From Geosiphon pyriformis (taxonomy: Eukaryota; Glomeromycota; Glomeromycetes; Archaeosporales; Geosiphonaceae), in assembly GCA_016748015.1 (NCBI GenBank), contig JAAOMT010000694.1:248001-312000 (forward strand): a DNA stretch of 64,000 nt, given 5' to 3'. This document shows, piece after piece, positions 42,100-55,404 of the stretch. Every line of letters begins with the position of its first letter. Within the stretch, counting starts at the first letter, position 1. The notes beneath the pieces are model-generated. The model was given only the letters and a program-made list of their open reading frames with translations, made no database searches and had not been told where the DNA came from. The translations under genes were made by a program, and so were the position numbers.

Positions 42100-44100
42100 A
42101 AAACTTTTTTAATAGTACTAACAAAAAATAAGTGGCCAATATTTAAACCAAAACCAACAGCATAACTTTCTTTAATACTTAACAAATAAGTAATATTATT
42201 TAAAACTCTAATAGAAAAATTATAAACAATATTAATTATAGAACTATTTTTAATTAACAAACTCTTATAATCTATATTGGCCCAAAATCTTAAATTAGAA
42301 ATCTATATTTATTTTCTATGGCTTTTAACCAAACTTTGAATAAACTTAATTAATTTAAATATAACAAGATTAGCATCTCTGAAAAAAGTTTTAGCTTTTA
42401 TTAATTAATTCTTAAATACAAATCTTTTACACAAAACTATATATAAACTAATATTAAAAACACATAAAACCAAAAACTAAAAGACTATAGACAAAGTTAT
42501 ATTTGTTCTAATTAAAGATTTCCAAAGAAAAAAACATTTATTTAACAAATTTTATTGAACAAAAAAAAATAAACTGCAAACAAACTGTAATCTAAAAACT
42601 CTATTTTACTATAATGTACATACAAAATACTTAAATAGTTACAATTGTATAAACATTTTTTAATTACAACTAACAATTTTTTGTATAGAGTTTTTATCAA
42701 GTATATATACAAATTAACAGTAATTTTGCTTGTGTATTTAACAGTTATATGAAAATTAAGATACTAAACCAAAACAGTAAGTTTTTAATTAATATTAATA
42801 ATACATAAAAAATCTACAACATTAAGATCTGGTCTGATTTTTTATTGAAAATGTCTTATAAAATTATTTATTACTTTAATAAAATAATAAGTATTGTTAG
42901 ATACCACTTTATTATTAGCTATTAAAAATTTTTCTTAATATTTATTAAAAAAACAAGTTTTAAAGAAGTAATTCAACCAGTAAATCTATTAACACACTTG
43001 TTATTTAATACATTAGAATAACTTTTCATTTTAACTCAATTTACAAAAATGTTTTTACTTCTAACTAAATTATTAATTCAATAGTATTCAACTTAATATT
43101 TGTTGTAAAAATTAGATCTTACTAATTTAAGTTCAGTTTAACACACATTTAGAGAAGTCTAATGATCAGAAAAGATTATAACTTTGAAAGAAACCAGAAC
43201 ACACTCAAGAGCCAAAACAATAACCTGTACTTTAGTTAAAATCAAAAACATTATTCCTAAACTTCTACTTTTGTATACAAATCTATATTAGAAAAGTAAA
43301 CAATTACACTACCAATAGTATCAAAAAAGCCAAAACTTTAATATAATTATTAATATAAACTGAAATTACTAGCAAAGACACAATCTTTAAATTAAAATAA
43401 ATAGCATTAAAACTATTCATATTAGCCACACTTTTTTTAAAAGAATATCCAAAAGCTAATAAAAAACTTTGAACTAATTTTTTATATAATAATTAATTAA
43501 TTAATATAATATTTTTAGTTTTATATAATTTAATAAATAACTTAAATTATTATTCTTAGCAAAATCTAAAATTTGTGTAAATCAAAAGAAAACTAGACCT
43601 TTAGAATTCAACTGTTTTCACTAACAAAAATCTTTTCAAGTAAAGCATTTATTATAATTATTTAAAAATTGGTCTGCAAAAATAATGCCAAAATGCTTTA
43701 AAAATTTACAAATCCAAAAATATTTTATTTAATTTAGTATATTTAAAACAAAAATGCTGTGTTTAAAACAAAAAGCATTAAGCATACTATTAGTTATAAA
43801 TATATTATTGTGTAGAAATATTTTAGTAATACCAACCAAAAAGTTGTTTATTGAATTGATTTTTAGCTTAACAGAAAATTAAAGAGAGTTCTAAAGAACT
43901 CAACTCAAAATCTGCAAATTTAACAATTTATGTTTAAAAAACAGACCAAGAATACTTTTGGCATTAGCAAAATTCATTATTAATGCTATTTTCTTTTCTG
44001 TTTAAACTTGATCAAAAAGTCTTAAATTGTATAAAAATAGATAATATACTACTTTATTAAAAAAGTTTTTAAACAAACTGGCTTTAGATTTTAATCTTTT
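42100..44100 (-). pseudogene. ghost of a second LINE, antisense
   Basis: Very decayed. On the minus strand at about 43020-43200 one can read LECVLVSFKVIIFSDH, stop, TSLNVC, stop, TELKLV, then YYWINNLVRSK and VLNNKCVNRF. This tracks the RNase H part of the LINE ORF2 at 39590-39830 (LECILSASLVVVYSDS, AALDAC, YYWIKQ, IVNNKCVDKL), including stops at the same two CAG-derived positions. The flanking parts are too decayed to align by eye. The limits given are approximate. Confidence 0.55.
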
Positions 44101-44130
44101 TTTAATTAAACAATCTTATTTATTATACAT

Positions 44131-44939
44131 TATTACAGATGATTATTTGAGATGTTGGAATAAATAACAAACCCATAACTTAGTGTTCAATAACTGAAAA
44201 TATTAGTAATTTCTAAAGGTTTTGGTTAAGTTTTTTGTATAATAAACAAAGATTCAATTGATAGTTTTTTCTGTGAATTTTTTTTTATTGTAATGGCTAA
44301 TTTATTCTGACAATTATGTTTTTTTGATAAGCTAATTTTAAGTTTTTTATCTTTGTTCCTGGGTTTTTTATTAAACTATTCTTAATGTCAAATACTTAGT
44401 ACTTAATTTTTTTAATCAATTATTAAACAACAAAAAGACAAAACAAAAAAAAAACAAAAAAAAACAAAAAAAGAAAAGAAAAAATTAATATCTCATTAAT
44501 AGTCATAATTAAAAGCTATTGTTTTAGTATGGTTAAGTATCAGAATTTATCAACATAAGTTATTAATAGTGAAAAAGTGATTAATATTCTTAATTAAGTG
44601 ATAATAACATGGATTAAATAATAATTAGATATTTTATTAGTATTGAAATAATTTTATTTTAAGTTATAAAAAACTATCTTTTGAAGAAAAAGTATAAAAA
44701 AAATAATTATTGCTAGTTATTATTCTGTTTAAGTCTGTCTTTTTTGCTTTTAACATTCTTATTATATATACATAATTTATGTTATATAAAATTTCTTGAA
44801 ATCTTTTAATTTCTTTGACAAAAATTCTGGAATTCTGTAATTCTCCAAAAAAATTTTGCAATTTCTTTTCTTATTATATCTATTTCTGATTGGCTATTTT
44901 ATCTACTATTATAATTCTTAATTTTTATAAGTAACATTA
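44131..44939 (-). repeat. LTR2-family LTR, antisense (3' LTR of element D)
   Basis: Reverse complement of 49735-50611 and similar to 2435-3313. The right end complements the start of the plus-strand LTR (ATAAGTAACATTA against TGTTGTTACTTAT). A polypurine tract (AAAAAGAAAAAA on the minus strand) lies immediately outside at 44940-44955, which marks this as the 3' LTR of the antisense element to its right. Confidence 0.7.
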
Positions 44940-47900
44940 TTTTTTCTTTTTAATATTAAGCTTTGTCAAGATCTTTTAAATCTTTTTTTTAGATTAACTC
45001 TATAACTTCTTTTTCGAAAATTGTTTTTGTAATTTTGGTTTGCAATTTGTTAAATTAGACATTAATTAATTTTTTCAGATAATTTTTTCTTGAACTGTTA
45101 AGTATTAATATAATATTAGAGTTGTTAATATTTTTGTGTATTTATCTTTTATTATATTTTTGGGTTAAAATGTTTTTAGATTTGGTTTATTTATGATAAG
45201 CTATCAGTATTTCTGTTTTTTTTTTTTTTATAATATATAGTATAATTAAATAGTGATAGTTTTATTTTTTATCTTATATGACAATCATCTTCAAATTTTT
45301 GTTTTTGGATTAATGTTAATTTCTTGTAATTAGTATATACATTGAACTTTTGATTTAAGTATTTCTTTTATTTAATAACAATCCAATAGATAGCTAAGTG
45401 TTTTAATGCTAAAGTTTTATAGTTTTTTTCAGTTGAACTTAAATTTTGGCTGGTGTATGCTATTAAATGTTTTTATCCATTGGCTTTTTTTTGTAACAAT
45501 ACAATTTTTAATGCTTAATTGGATGTATTGATAATAATAATAAATAATTTGTTATAATTTGAATAGATTAATACTAAAGCTTGAATAAACTTTCTTCTTA
45601 GTATGTCAAAAGCTTTTTGTTGAATTTTGGCTTAAAGCTAATAAAATAGTTGAGCCAGTTTGGAGAAATTTTGGATAAAGCAATAATAGTATCCAGCAAA
45701 TCCCAAAAATACTCTTAAATTTATAAGATTTATTGATATTGAAAAGTTCTTGACTATTTCAATCTTGTCTGGATTTGTTTTTATGCTGTCTTTGTTTACA
45801 ACATGTTTCAAAAACTTGAGTTTAGATTTTTCAAAGAAGTATTTAGTAACATTTAACTTTAGCTCAACTTTTTTTAATCTTTTAAACATTTGTTAAAGAT
45901 AGTAAAAATGATCATCAAATGTTTTAGAAAACATATTGATATTATTCAAGTAAACTATTACTAATTTCTATAGTAATTTTATGTAGACAATTTTTATTAG
46001 CTGTTGAAAAATGGCTAAAATATTGGTTAAACCAAATAATATAATGTTAAATTTGAAATTTTTTTTTTTGGTAGTAAATGTTGTTTTTTTTTTATTGGCT
46101 AAATTCATGGCTACTTGCCAATAATTACTATTTAAGTCTAATATTGAGAACTATTTCTTCTTTTTAAAAACATCAAATAGTTTTTGAATTTATAGAGTTG
46201 AGTAGCTATCTTTATAAATAACATTGTTGAATTTTTGGTAATTTATACAAAAGTAGATTTTTTCATTTTTTTTTAAACAAGTACTACTGGTAATAACTAT
46301 AGACTTATTGATAATTGTATTAATTATTGTTTAACATTCAGTTGATTTCTTGTTAAATGATTTTATAGTTAACAAGTAGTACTTTGTATGTTTTTTGTTT
46401 GATTGACATTATATTTTCAGTTTTAATTTGATATTGAATAATATTAGTTCTGCCAAATTTATTTTTATTGGCAAAGATATCAATAAAATTATTAAGTAGT
46501 ATTTTGAATTACATATATTAAAATAGGTTTAAATTTCCCAAGTTTATTTGCTCTAACTGTTTTAATTGTAGTAAATAATACTCTTCTCATTTATAAATGG
46601 TTTGTAATATAATATCCACATATCTACACAGTTGTAGAAAGTTTGAAATGATAGTTGGTGATTGGTTTTTAACTTCAGTGCTTAAGTATTTAATAGTGGT
46701 TTCACTTGGTATTTTTATAAAGTTTTTGGTTGTATTATGTATTGAGATCTTAATGTGTTTGTGGTTTTTGGCTGGTTAGAGATTGGTAATATCAATTTCT
46801 TTTAACTCACAAATTTTTAATTCTGCTTCAAAAATTTGGGATTGATTCTTTTATAATTAACATATATTGGTCATATAATAGAATAAAAATAAATTGATTG
46901 GTAAAAATAATTTTTTTCTTATCAATTGTTTTTTTTTTACCATATTGATTAGCACTTTTACTTTACTTATAGATCCAAATCTATTAATTTTTTTTGTTAT
47001 GATCTCTAATTTTTCTCTTATTTTTATTAATATTAACTAAGTAATTTTAATTAGAAACAGGAATATTGTCTGTACTATTTTTTTATTTAGTTCAATTGTG
47101 TATCCTTTTTTTAAGTTATTTTGTAGTATTGCAATAATATTTCCTATATATTCTGCATTAATTATTTCTTCTCTAATATTAATTCTTTTTTTATTAAACT
47201 AGATTTAGAAACTAATTAAACCATTGTTATTGCTAAAATTTCTAGTATTATTTTCAAATCTATACTAGTGCACAAATAAAATTCTAATTAGATGGCAGTT
47301 TTTTCTGGATATCTAAGATTAAATCTTGTATTGGTATTATGCATATGTTTTGACATAATACTTTTATTATTATTACTGAACTATTTGAGTTTTTGTTCTT
47401 TTGAAAGATTTAAGAACATAATATATTGTTCAAAATTTTCATTAGGATTTGAATTATTATTGTTGTTATTACTATTGTAAATAAAATTAGAATTATTGTT
47501 GTTATTATTATTGAAGTTTAAATTGTAATTGAATTTTGATTCCAATTCTAATGCACATTTACTAATTGGTTCTTTTTTTTCAGGAATTGAATAGATTATA
47601 TATAGTGGTGGATTGTAAATAAAATCACAATTGTTACAATATTCAAAGTTATTGAAAATTAATCAATGTTTACAAAGTCTAGTATTTAATTGTTTTAACT
47701 ATTGTTCTTGCTTTTTTTAAGTGGGTGTTAGATCTTGGTAGTGTTCATAAAATTGTTTTGGATTATTCAAGATGTCAATAAATATATTTAAATTGGAAAT
47801 AAGAATAGTTTTGACAGGTTTTGGTGGGTTGTTTTTGATGATAAGTATTTCACTAAGTAAAACATTTTTGACTTTAACACTCGCTATTTGCCAGATTTTG

Positions 47901-49734
47901 TTTTTGTCATGTAGATAATAATTCAAACATGACAGAATTTTGTTTTATGCAGTATTAAAAAGCATTTTTTGGCTTACTTAGTCACTTATAAGAATTGTAT
48001 ATTAACATAATATATTACATGTTCTTTTATAACCAAAAATATTATTTTACATTCTTTTATTAAGTAATATTTTTCCACAAGTAAAACATGATTTGTTGTT
48101 CTACTTTCTCTGTTATTTTGAATAACCAAAGCATTTTTTGTAATACAGTTTGCAATAATAGTAAATACGTATTCAATAGTCCTCTTTTGACAAAATCTAA
48201 GCTTCTATAAAAAAAAGCTTCTTTTTATAATCAATGTATCTAAGAGAAATATAAAGTGGTTTTTTTTGATTCTACTAAGTATAGAACATGCTAACTGTTG
48301 GCTGTTTCTTTAGTAGTAGTGGTATTTTGGAAGTTATCTTTTTCTTTTTTTTTTTGTCATTCCAAAAGAGTATTAGTGGCAGTTTGTTGCATTTGTTTTT
48401 AGCTTATAAGACTTAATAAACTTTTCAAGTAAGTAGATTTATTTCTTTCACAAATTTTATTAGTGGTTGGAATAGAGTTGTTTTAAAATAACTGTAAGTA
48501 ACTACTATCTGAGTTTGCTGACCATCTTAACTGAACTATAACTTTTATATAGTTTAATCAAACATGGTATTAGTCTTAGATAGCCAGTTGTTATTAATAA
48601 AAGCTTAGTATTATGTAACTTTAATAATTAAAACTTTAATTGGCATAATAATACCATTAACTTTAAAAAAAAAGTTATTGATTTTGTCAATAAAAGTTTT
48701 TGTCATTCCATTAGCTATAATGATTCTAGCACTGATAGTTTAATTAACTTGGTGACCTAATTAGTTTATAAATTGTCATGTAATAATATTGTCTGTTAAT
48801 TCACTATTAAGAATTAATTTGATAGATTGGCCATTAACTTTGACATCAGTATATATGGTGGTAATTAGTTTGGTGTTAAGAATAACTCTATTGAATAACG
48901 AGGTTTTTGATTGGTCTTTTAACTCAAATAGAAAAATAGCAACTAGTGATTTGTTTTTTATAACAGTTGCTAATAAGATGTTATTAGTAAGTAATTGGTA
49001 ATTGGTTTTCAGGTTATTGAGTAAGTTGTTATTAATTACAGCCAAAAGACTTAAATAGTTTTAAAAATTTGGGTTTTGGGTGTATTTACTTTTTGAATTT
49101 TTTGAATGTAATCTTAATGTTTAATTTGAGGAACTAAAAATCAGTTAGTGCATAACTATTGTCGATTTTTAGTTCTGTTATATATAAATAATTTTCAGTC
49201 TTTGGCTTTCAGTTAGTATTAACACAGTATTTTGAAGTAGTGCTTGAATTGGTTGAAATTAATAAATGATTTGTGACTATGGCTGATATATTACTAATGT
49301 TAAAGTTTAATATATTGGAAATAAGTATATTAATTATTGTATTATTGGTGTGTAATAAGACTAATATTAATATTGTTCTTAATTTGGAGTGTAATTTAAA
49401 GTTTGAAACCTGTAATTAAGATTTTTATATTGGTTTTCTGATTATTGGTTATTAAATTTGAAGTGGCAATCTGCTTTTATATGGCCTTATTTATTACAAT
49501 AGTAACAATTACACATTTTTTGTTATCACAATTAATTGGTTGATGATGATAATAAATGTAATTGATTTTAGAAATAATTGGAGTTTTCTGGATTATTATA
49601 ATATTGAAGAGGTTGATAAATTGCTTAATTATTAACTAAGTATTCTTCAATTTTTGAATTGATAGCTTTGTCAAATCACTTCAATTTGGTATTTAATTCA
49701 GATAATCTGTTTATTACTAGATTTATAGCTTGAA
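44940..49734 (-). pseudogene. antisense Ty3/gypsy element D: gag, protease and RT remnants
   Basis: Reading right to left on the minus strand. About 49620-49734 is a gag end (same segment as KLEANYVQAINL elsewhere). About 48776-49045 is a protease whose active-site box reads LILNSELTDNIIT (Asp replaced by Asn). About 47380-47600 is an Asn-rich tract mirrored at 54215-54420. About 45900-45960 is the RT catalytic box VYLNNINMFSKTF. At 45638-45889 is the RT thumb/connection (FLGFAGYYYCFIQNFSKLAQ). Frames are destroyed throughout. The element is cut inside gag at 49734 by the plus-strand LTR of element E. Confidence 0.75.
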
Positions 49735-50611
49735 TGTTGTTACTTATAAAAATTTAAGAATAATAAAGTAGCCAATTAGAAATAAGTATAATAAAAGAAA
49801 AATTTCAGGATTTTTCTCAAAGAATTGCAGAATTCCAGAAATTTCAGAATTTTTTTTAAAAAATTACAAGATTTCAAGAATTCCAGAATTTTTGGCTAAA
49901 AAAATTAAAAAAATTCAAGGAATTTTATATAACAGTAATTATGTATATATAGTAAAAATATTAGAAGCAGAAAAAACAGAATTTAGAATTAATACCAATC
50001 ATCCATTAATTATTCAATATCTTTCTCTTCAAAATGTAGTTTTCTATAACTTGAAGTGAAATAAAATCACATATCAATAAAATATCAATTATTATCTGAA
50101 TTCATATTATTATCACTTAATTAAGAAATATTAATTATTTTTAGTTTATCAATGCCCATATTAATAAAATCTAATATTTAACTACACTAAACCAATAGCT
50201 TTTAATTATGGCTATTGGCAAAATACTAATTTTTTATTTTTTTTATTTTTTTTATTTTTATTTTATTGTTTACTAATTAATTAAAAAAGATTAAATACTG
50301 AATTATTAATGTTAAGAATAGTTTAATAAAAGATCTGTACAACAAAAATAAAAAACTTATAAAATTAAGAATAGCTTATCAGAAAGGCAAGACTGTCAAA
50401 AGAACTGGCCACCATGTTGAGAAAAAAATTTACAGAAAAAACTTCCAGAACAGGTACTGAAACAGTAAGTAAATTTCTGTTTATTATATAAAGAACTTAA
50501 CTAAAATCTTCAGACTTTAAAACCTTTAGATATTATTAACATTATTAAACTATTGAGCACCAAGTTATGAGTTTGTTATTTGTTTTAGCATTCAAATAAT
50601 TACTTGTAACA
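49735..50611 (+). repeat. 5' LTR of element E (LTR2 family)
   Basis: 877 bp from TGTTGTTACTTA to CTTGTAACA. It is followed two bases later by TGGTGCTTTCTG, a primer-binding-site-like sequence. The reverse complement occurs at 2435-3313, 44131-44939 and (in part) 54789-55151. Its start resembles those of the LTRs at 58795 and 59977. Confidence 0.75.
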
Positions 50612-50613
50612 TT

Positions 50614-50626
50614 TGGTGCTTTCTGT
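50614..50626 (+). other. primer-binding site of element E
   Basis: TGGTGCTTTCTG begins two bases after the LTR. TGG complements the CCA tail of a tRNA. The same sequence, with changes, follows the LTRs at 55398 (TGGTGCTCTCTG) and 60966 (TGGTGCTCTTCT), so these families share a primer type. I cannot name the tRNA. Confidence 0.6.
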
Positions 50627-53600
50627 AAAATATAATTCAACAGAGAACTAACACTAATATTAACTATTTGAAAAAATAGCAAACCAAAAAATTATAAAAA
50701 AAAATTATTTAGAATTCATAAAATTCTTATTTTAACATTATTAAAGTTACTTGGAATTAACAAATAATAATTGGCCAGCAGAATCAGCTTTCAATTATTA
50801 TGTTAATAAAAAAATTAAATTCTACTTGGAAAACCAAAGAGATCCAAAAACTGTCTTTAACAATTTTTATAATAAATTATTCCAAAACACCACACTTTTA
50901 CTAAACTATTTGTTTGTACTAATAATTACAGAAATAAACAGAAAAATCAAAAATTACACTTAACAGAGATTTTCTATTACTTTTGCAGACAAAAGAAAAT
51001 TACAAACATCAGCAAAAACACCAGAGAAAATACAACTGTCTAATTGAAAAAAACCAAAAGTCATTTTACCTATTCATTTATCATATTATCATATACCAGA
51101 AAGTACTATATATATATTATCAGGATCTCATTACTATTAACTACAAAAACACTATTATTTAGAGTACTATTCCAAAACAATTAAAAGAAAATCAAATTAT
51201 TAAGAATATATAATGATTATTTTGAAAGATTTAGATCATAATCAACAATACCATTAAGACTTTGATCATTACTATCTTAACCAAATTTCGAATCTATCAG
51301 TCATTGAAAAAATACCAATTCAAAAGAAAAAAAAATAGTGATTAAGAAAATAATAACCAAAATATAATATCAAATAACCTAGAAATACAAATTCTGATTA
51401 TTCAAACTCCATAAAATCTAAACAATCCAAACTCTGCTTCTATTATTCAGCAAAACTTACCTTCAATAATAGTAATTAAACCACCAATTGCACTAATTGC
51501 TCTATTATAACAACAACTACAATAACAACAAATAGCATTAATAGTATATATATCTATTATTAAACTCGAGAAATTCACCAACAAAGAGAACAATACCTAA
51601 ACATAATTAAATAATATCACTAAGACAATTACAGCCAATAACTAAAACAATATTAGAGTTCTTTAAGTTATTTTTTATTTTTTATAAAATACTATCAACT
51701 TATAATATTAGAATTTTGTCAACAAGCCACAAATCTTTAATATGTTTAAAACTGTGTTTCTACAATATTTCAGTAATTACAACAATATTAATAAGTTATT
51801 AACTAGTTTTACCACTCTTAAACAAAGAGAAACTAAAGCAGTTACTACTTATTTGAAACACTTTTACAAAAATTTGTGCCAAATACAGATAATACAAGCT
51901 AACTACTTTACTAAAGCACAAATCTTAAACCAGTTTATTCATAAATTAGATAGTAGCTTGTTATAATAAATATGTCCAATGCACCCAAATACTTTTCAAA
52001 ATACAGTAATCCATGTTAGAAATTTTGAATTGGCCAAACTTGAAGCCAACTATGTCTAAGCCATTAATCTAGTAATGAATGGATTATCTAAATTAAATAC
52101 CAAATTGAAACAATTTGGCAAAGTCATCAATCAGAAAATTAAAAGATATTTAGTTAACAATTAAACAATCTATTAATCTTTACAATGTTGCAACAATTCA
52201 GAAAACTCTAATCATTTCCAGAATTAATTGTATCTATTATTATTATCAATTAATTAATCATGATAGTAAAAAACACATATTTGTCACTATTGTAATAAAC
52301 AAAGATATTTAAAAATAGACTGCTAATTAAGATTAAATAACCAATAATTAGAAAATCAATATTAAAACTTTAATTGCTGGTTCAAACTCCAAATTATACT
52401 CCAAATCAGGAATCATATCAATCTTATTACATCTTAATAATATAATAATTAATATACTTATCTCCAATATATCAAACTCTAATACCAATCATCTATTAGT
52501 TACAGTCATAAATAATCTATTAGCCATAATCACAAATTATATATTAACCACTACCAATTTAAGCACTGTCACAAAATTTAGGTCAAATATCAATTAGCAA
52601 CCAAAGACTAAGAATTACTCACATGTAACAAAACTGAAAATTGGCAATAATAATACATCAACTGATTCTCAATTTATTAAATCAGCCATTAGAATTATGC
52701 CAGTAAAGTTCAAAAAGTAAGTACATCCAAAACCTGAATTTTTAGAACTATTTAAGTCTCTTAGTTATCCTAAAAGACAACACATTCAACAATTTAAAAA
52801 CCAACCAACAACTACTTACTAACAATATTCTACAAGCAACCATTATTGAAAACAAATTATTTGCAGTTATATTTTTTTTCAAATTAAAAATTTAATCAGA
52901 AACACCATTATTCAGTAGAGCCATTCTTAATGCCAAATTCTATCACAGTCATGTATACTAATATTAAAGTTAATAGCCACTCTATTAAGCTAATCCTTGA
53001 TAATAAGTCAGCAGATAATATTATCACATAACAACTCATAATCCAATTAGGTTGCCAAGTTAATCACTCTGTTAATACCAAAATTATTATCACCAATAGA
53101 GCAAAAAAAATGCCTATTGGTAAAATTAATAACTTTTTATTTGAAGTTAATGACATCATAGCACTTATTAAAATTTTTATAATAGAAGCTATACAGTATC
53201 AAGCTCTAGTTGGTAATAACTAGCTGTTCAAAACCAATATTGTGCTCAACTAGAATATTCAAAAGCTATAGCTCAATCAAGATGGTCAACAAACTTGAAT
53301 ACTTATTACTTGCAACCACTTTTAGCCAAACACTATTATTTAATCATCACTAATTGAATTTAAGAAAAAAAAAAACCTACCTAAAAAGCCTATCAAGTCT
53401 TATGAGGTAAAAACAAACATAACAAATTACCACCAATATTTTCTTAGGACAATAAAGAGAAAAAAACAAAAAAAAACAAAACCAAAGCCATTATAGCTAC
53501 CAAAAAAATAACTAGTGGCTGAAACTGATTCTACTCTGTGAACACAAAAAAAAACCACCATATATTCCACTTAAGTATATTAACTATAAGAAAAAGCTTT

Positions 53601-54788
53601 CTTTCATAAAAGCTTGGATTGTGCTAAACAAAAACTACTAGACACATACTCACTACTACTGCAAACCATATTACAGAAAACATTTTAGTTATTCTAAGCA
53701 ACAAAAAAAGTAGAACAATAAATCATGTCTCATTTGTGGAAAAACACTACTTAATAAAAGAATATGAAATAACATTTCTGGTTGAAGAAAAATGTGTAAT
53801 GCATTATGTCAGTACACAATTCTAATAAGCAATTAAATAAGCCAAGAAACACTCTTTAATACTGCATAAAACCAAGCATTCTCATACTTGGATAGTTATT
53901 CACACAACAAAAATAAAATCTGGTAAATAGTAAATGCCAAAGTCAAAAATGCTTTGTCCAGCAAAATATTAGCAATCAGGAATAATCTACTAAAACTTGT
54001 TAAAACCATTTTTATTTTCAATTTAGACATATTTTTTGATATCTTGAGTAATCTTAAAAAATTCTACAAATACTATCAAGAGTTAGCACCTACTAGAAAA
54101 AAACAAGAGTAGTATTTAAAACAATTAAATACAAGATTTTGTAAACATTATCTAATTTTCAATGACTTTAAATATTGTAATGATTGTAATCTTATTTACA
54201 ATTTACTACCATGCATGATTTATTTAATCTCTAAGAAAAAAGAACCAATCAGTAAATATGCATCAAATTCAGAATCAAAAATCAATTGCAATTCGAACTT
54301 TGACAATAATAACAACAATAGTTCCAATTCTATTTATTATAACAATAACAATAATAATTTTAATTTTAATTACAATTCTAAACAAAATATTGTGCTTTTA
54401 GATTTGTTAATATAGCAGGAACTAAAATGGTTCAGCAATAATAATAAAAACATTATGTCAGAATGTGCACATAATATTAATGCAGAGTTTGATTTTAGAT
54501 ATTCAAAAAAAACTGCCATTAGATTAGAACTTTATTCACACACCAGTATAGATCTGAAAATAACACTGGAAATTCTGACAACAACAATAGTCTAATTAGC
54601 CTCTAAATTTAGTTTAATAAAAAAAGAGATTAATATTAGAGAAAAAATAATTGATACAAGATATGTAGGAAATATTATTGCAATGTTACAAAATAACTCA
54701 GAAAAAAGATACACAATTAAACTAAATAAAAAGATAACACAGACAATATTTCTGCTTCTGGTTAAAATAGCTTAGTTAATATCAATGA
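50627..54788 (+). pseudogene. element E: gag, protease and Asn/Cys-rich segment, no RT
   Basis: Gag pieces lie at 50751-50960 (WPAESAFNYYVNKKIKFYLE), 51742-51966 (TTYLKHFYKNLCQI, AQILNQFIHKL) and about 52030-52150 (KLEANYV...). A protease remnant lies at about 52940-53300 (SIKLILDNKSADNIIT, YQALVGNN). About 53640-53770 is a Cys-rich segment (YYCKPYYRKHF, KSCLICGKTLL). An Asn-rich stretch lies at 54215-54420. The body ends abruptly at 54788 against an antisense LTR, with no RT or integrase, so E is a 5' half only. Numerous stops. Confidence 0.7.
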
Positions 54789-55151
54789 TATTATAAGTGT
54801 TTATTTGGAGTGTTAATACAAATAACAAATCTGTAACTTAGTACTTAATAGCTGAATAATGTTGGTAATATTTGAAGGTTTTGGTGAAGTTCTTTATATA
54901 ATAGACAAAGATTCAATAGTTGTTTTAATAGCCTTCTGGAATGATTATTTCATTAATTTTTTTTTTCAGCATGATGGCTGGTTTATTCTAATAGTTGTGT
55001 TTTTTTGATAAGTTATCTTCAATTTTCGAATTCTATACTTTTATTTTTAGGTTTTTTACTAGGCTATTCTTAATGTTAAAATACTCAATGCTTAATCTTT
55101 TTAATCCATTAGTAAATTAACAAAACAAACAAAAAAAAATAAAAAAAATAA
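54789..55151 (-). repeat. truncated antisense LTR2 fragment
   Basis: Reverse complement of the last ~360-400 bp of the LTR at 49735-50611; parallel to 2435-2840 and 44131-44470. It stops in the A-rich tract exactly where the LTR of element C begins (55152). Confidence 0.7.
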
Positions 55152-55398
55152 TGTTATGGTTAAAACCTATACTTCTTATTAATTATTACATGTATTAACC
55201 ACTAATGTTATATAATTAGCCACTCTATTTTTAGAAAATGATTATTGACCTAATCAATAACTTGACCATTGATCTGATTATTGACCTGATCATTGACCTA
55301 GTTATTGACCTAATTATTAACCATTTTTGATTCCTTTTATCATCCTATAATCCTGTTCTCCCTTGCTATCCATTAGCTTGTTATTCCAATCTGTAACA
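55152..55398 (+). repeat. 5' LTR of element C (LTR1 family, internally deleted)
   Basis: Begins TGTTATGGTTAAAACC and ends CTGTAACA like the LTRs of element A, but is only 247 bp. About 470 bp present in 7118-7821 is missing between the short-repeat block and the TTTGATTNNTTTTATCA segment. A primer site TGGTGCTCTCTGTAAGG follows at 55405. Confidence 0.75.
55238..55322. repeat. 12-bp direct-repeat array in the LTR1 U3
   Basis: About seven units of the form ATTGACCTRATY. Diverged versions lie at 165-220, 7205-7290 and, antisense, 41755-41840, so the array is an old conserved part of the family. Confidence 0.75.
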
Positions 55399-55404
55399 TA
55401 AAAG

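Noticed and set aside
44131-54788. Interpretation of D and E as one intact palindromic element
   Set aside because: The junction falls in the middle of gag on one side and at an LTR start on the other, so it is an insertion or rearrangement and not a designed palindrome.
55152-55322. CRISPR-like array of short repeats
   Set aside because: Repeats of 12 bp without spacers, inside an LTR of a eukaryotic element.
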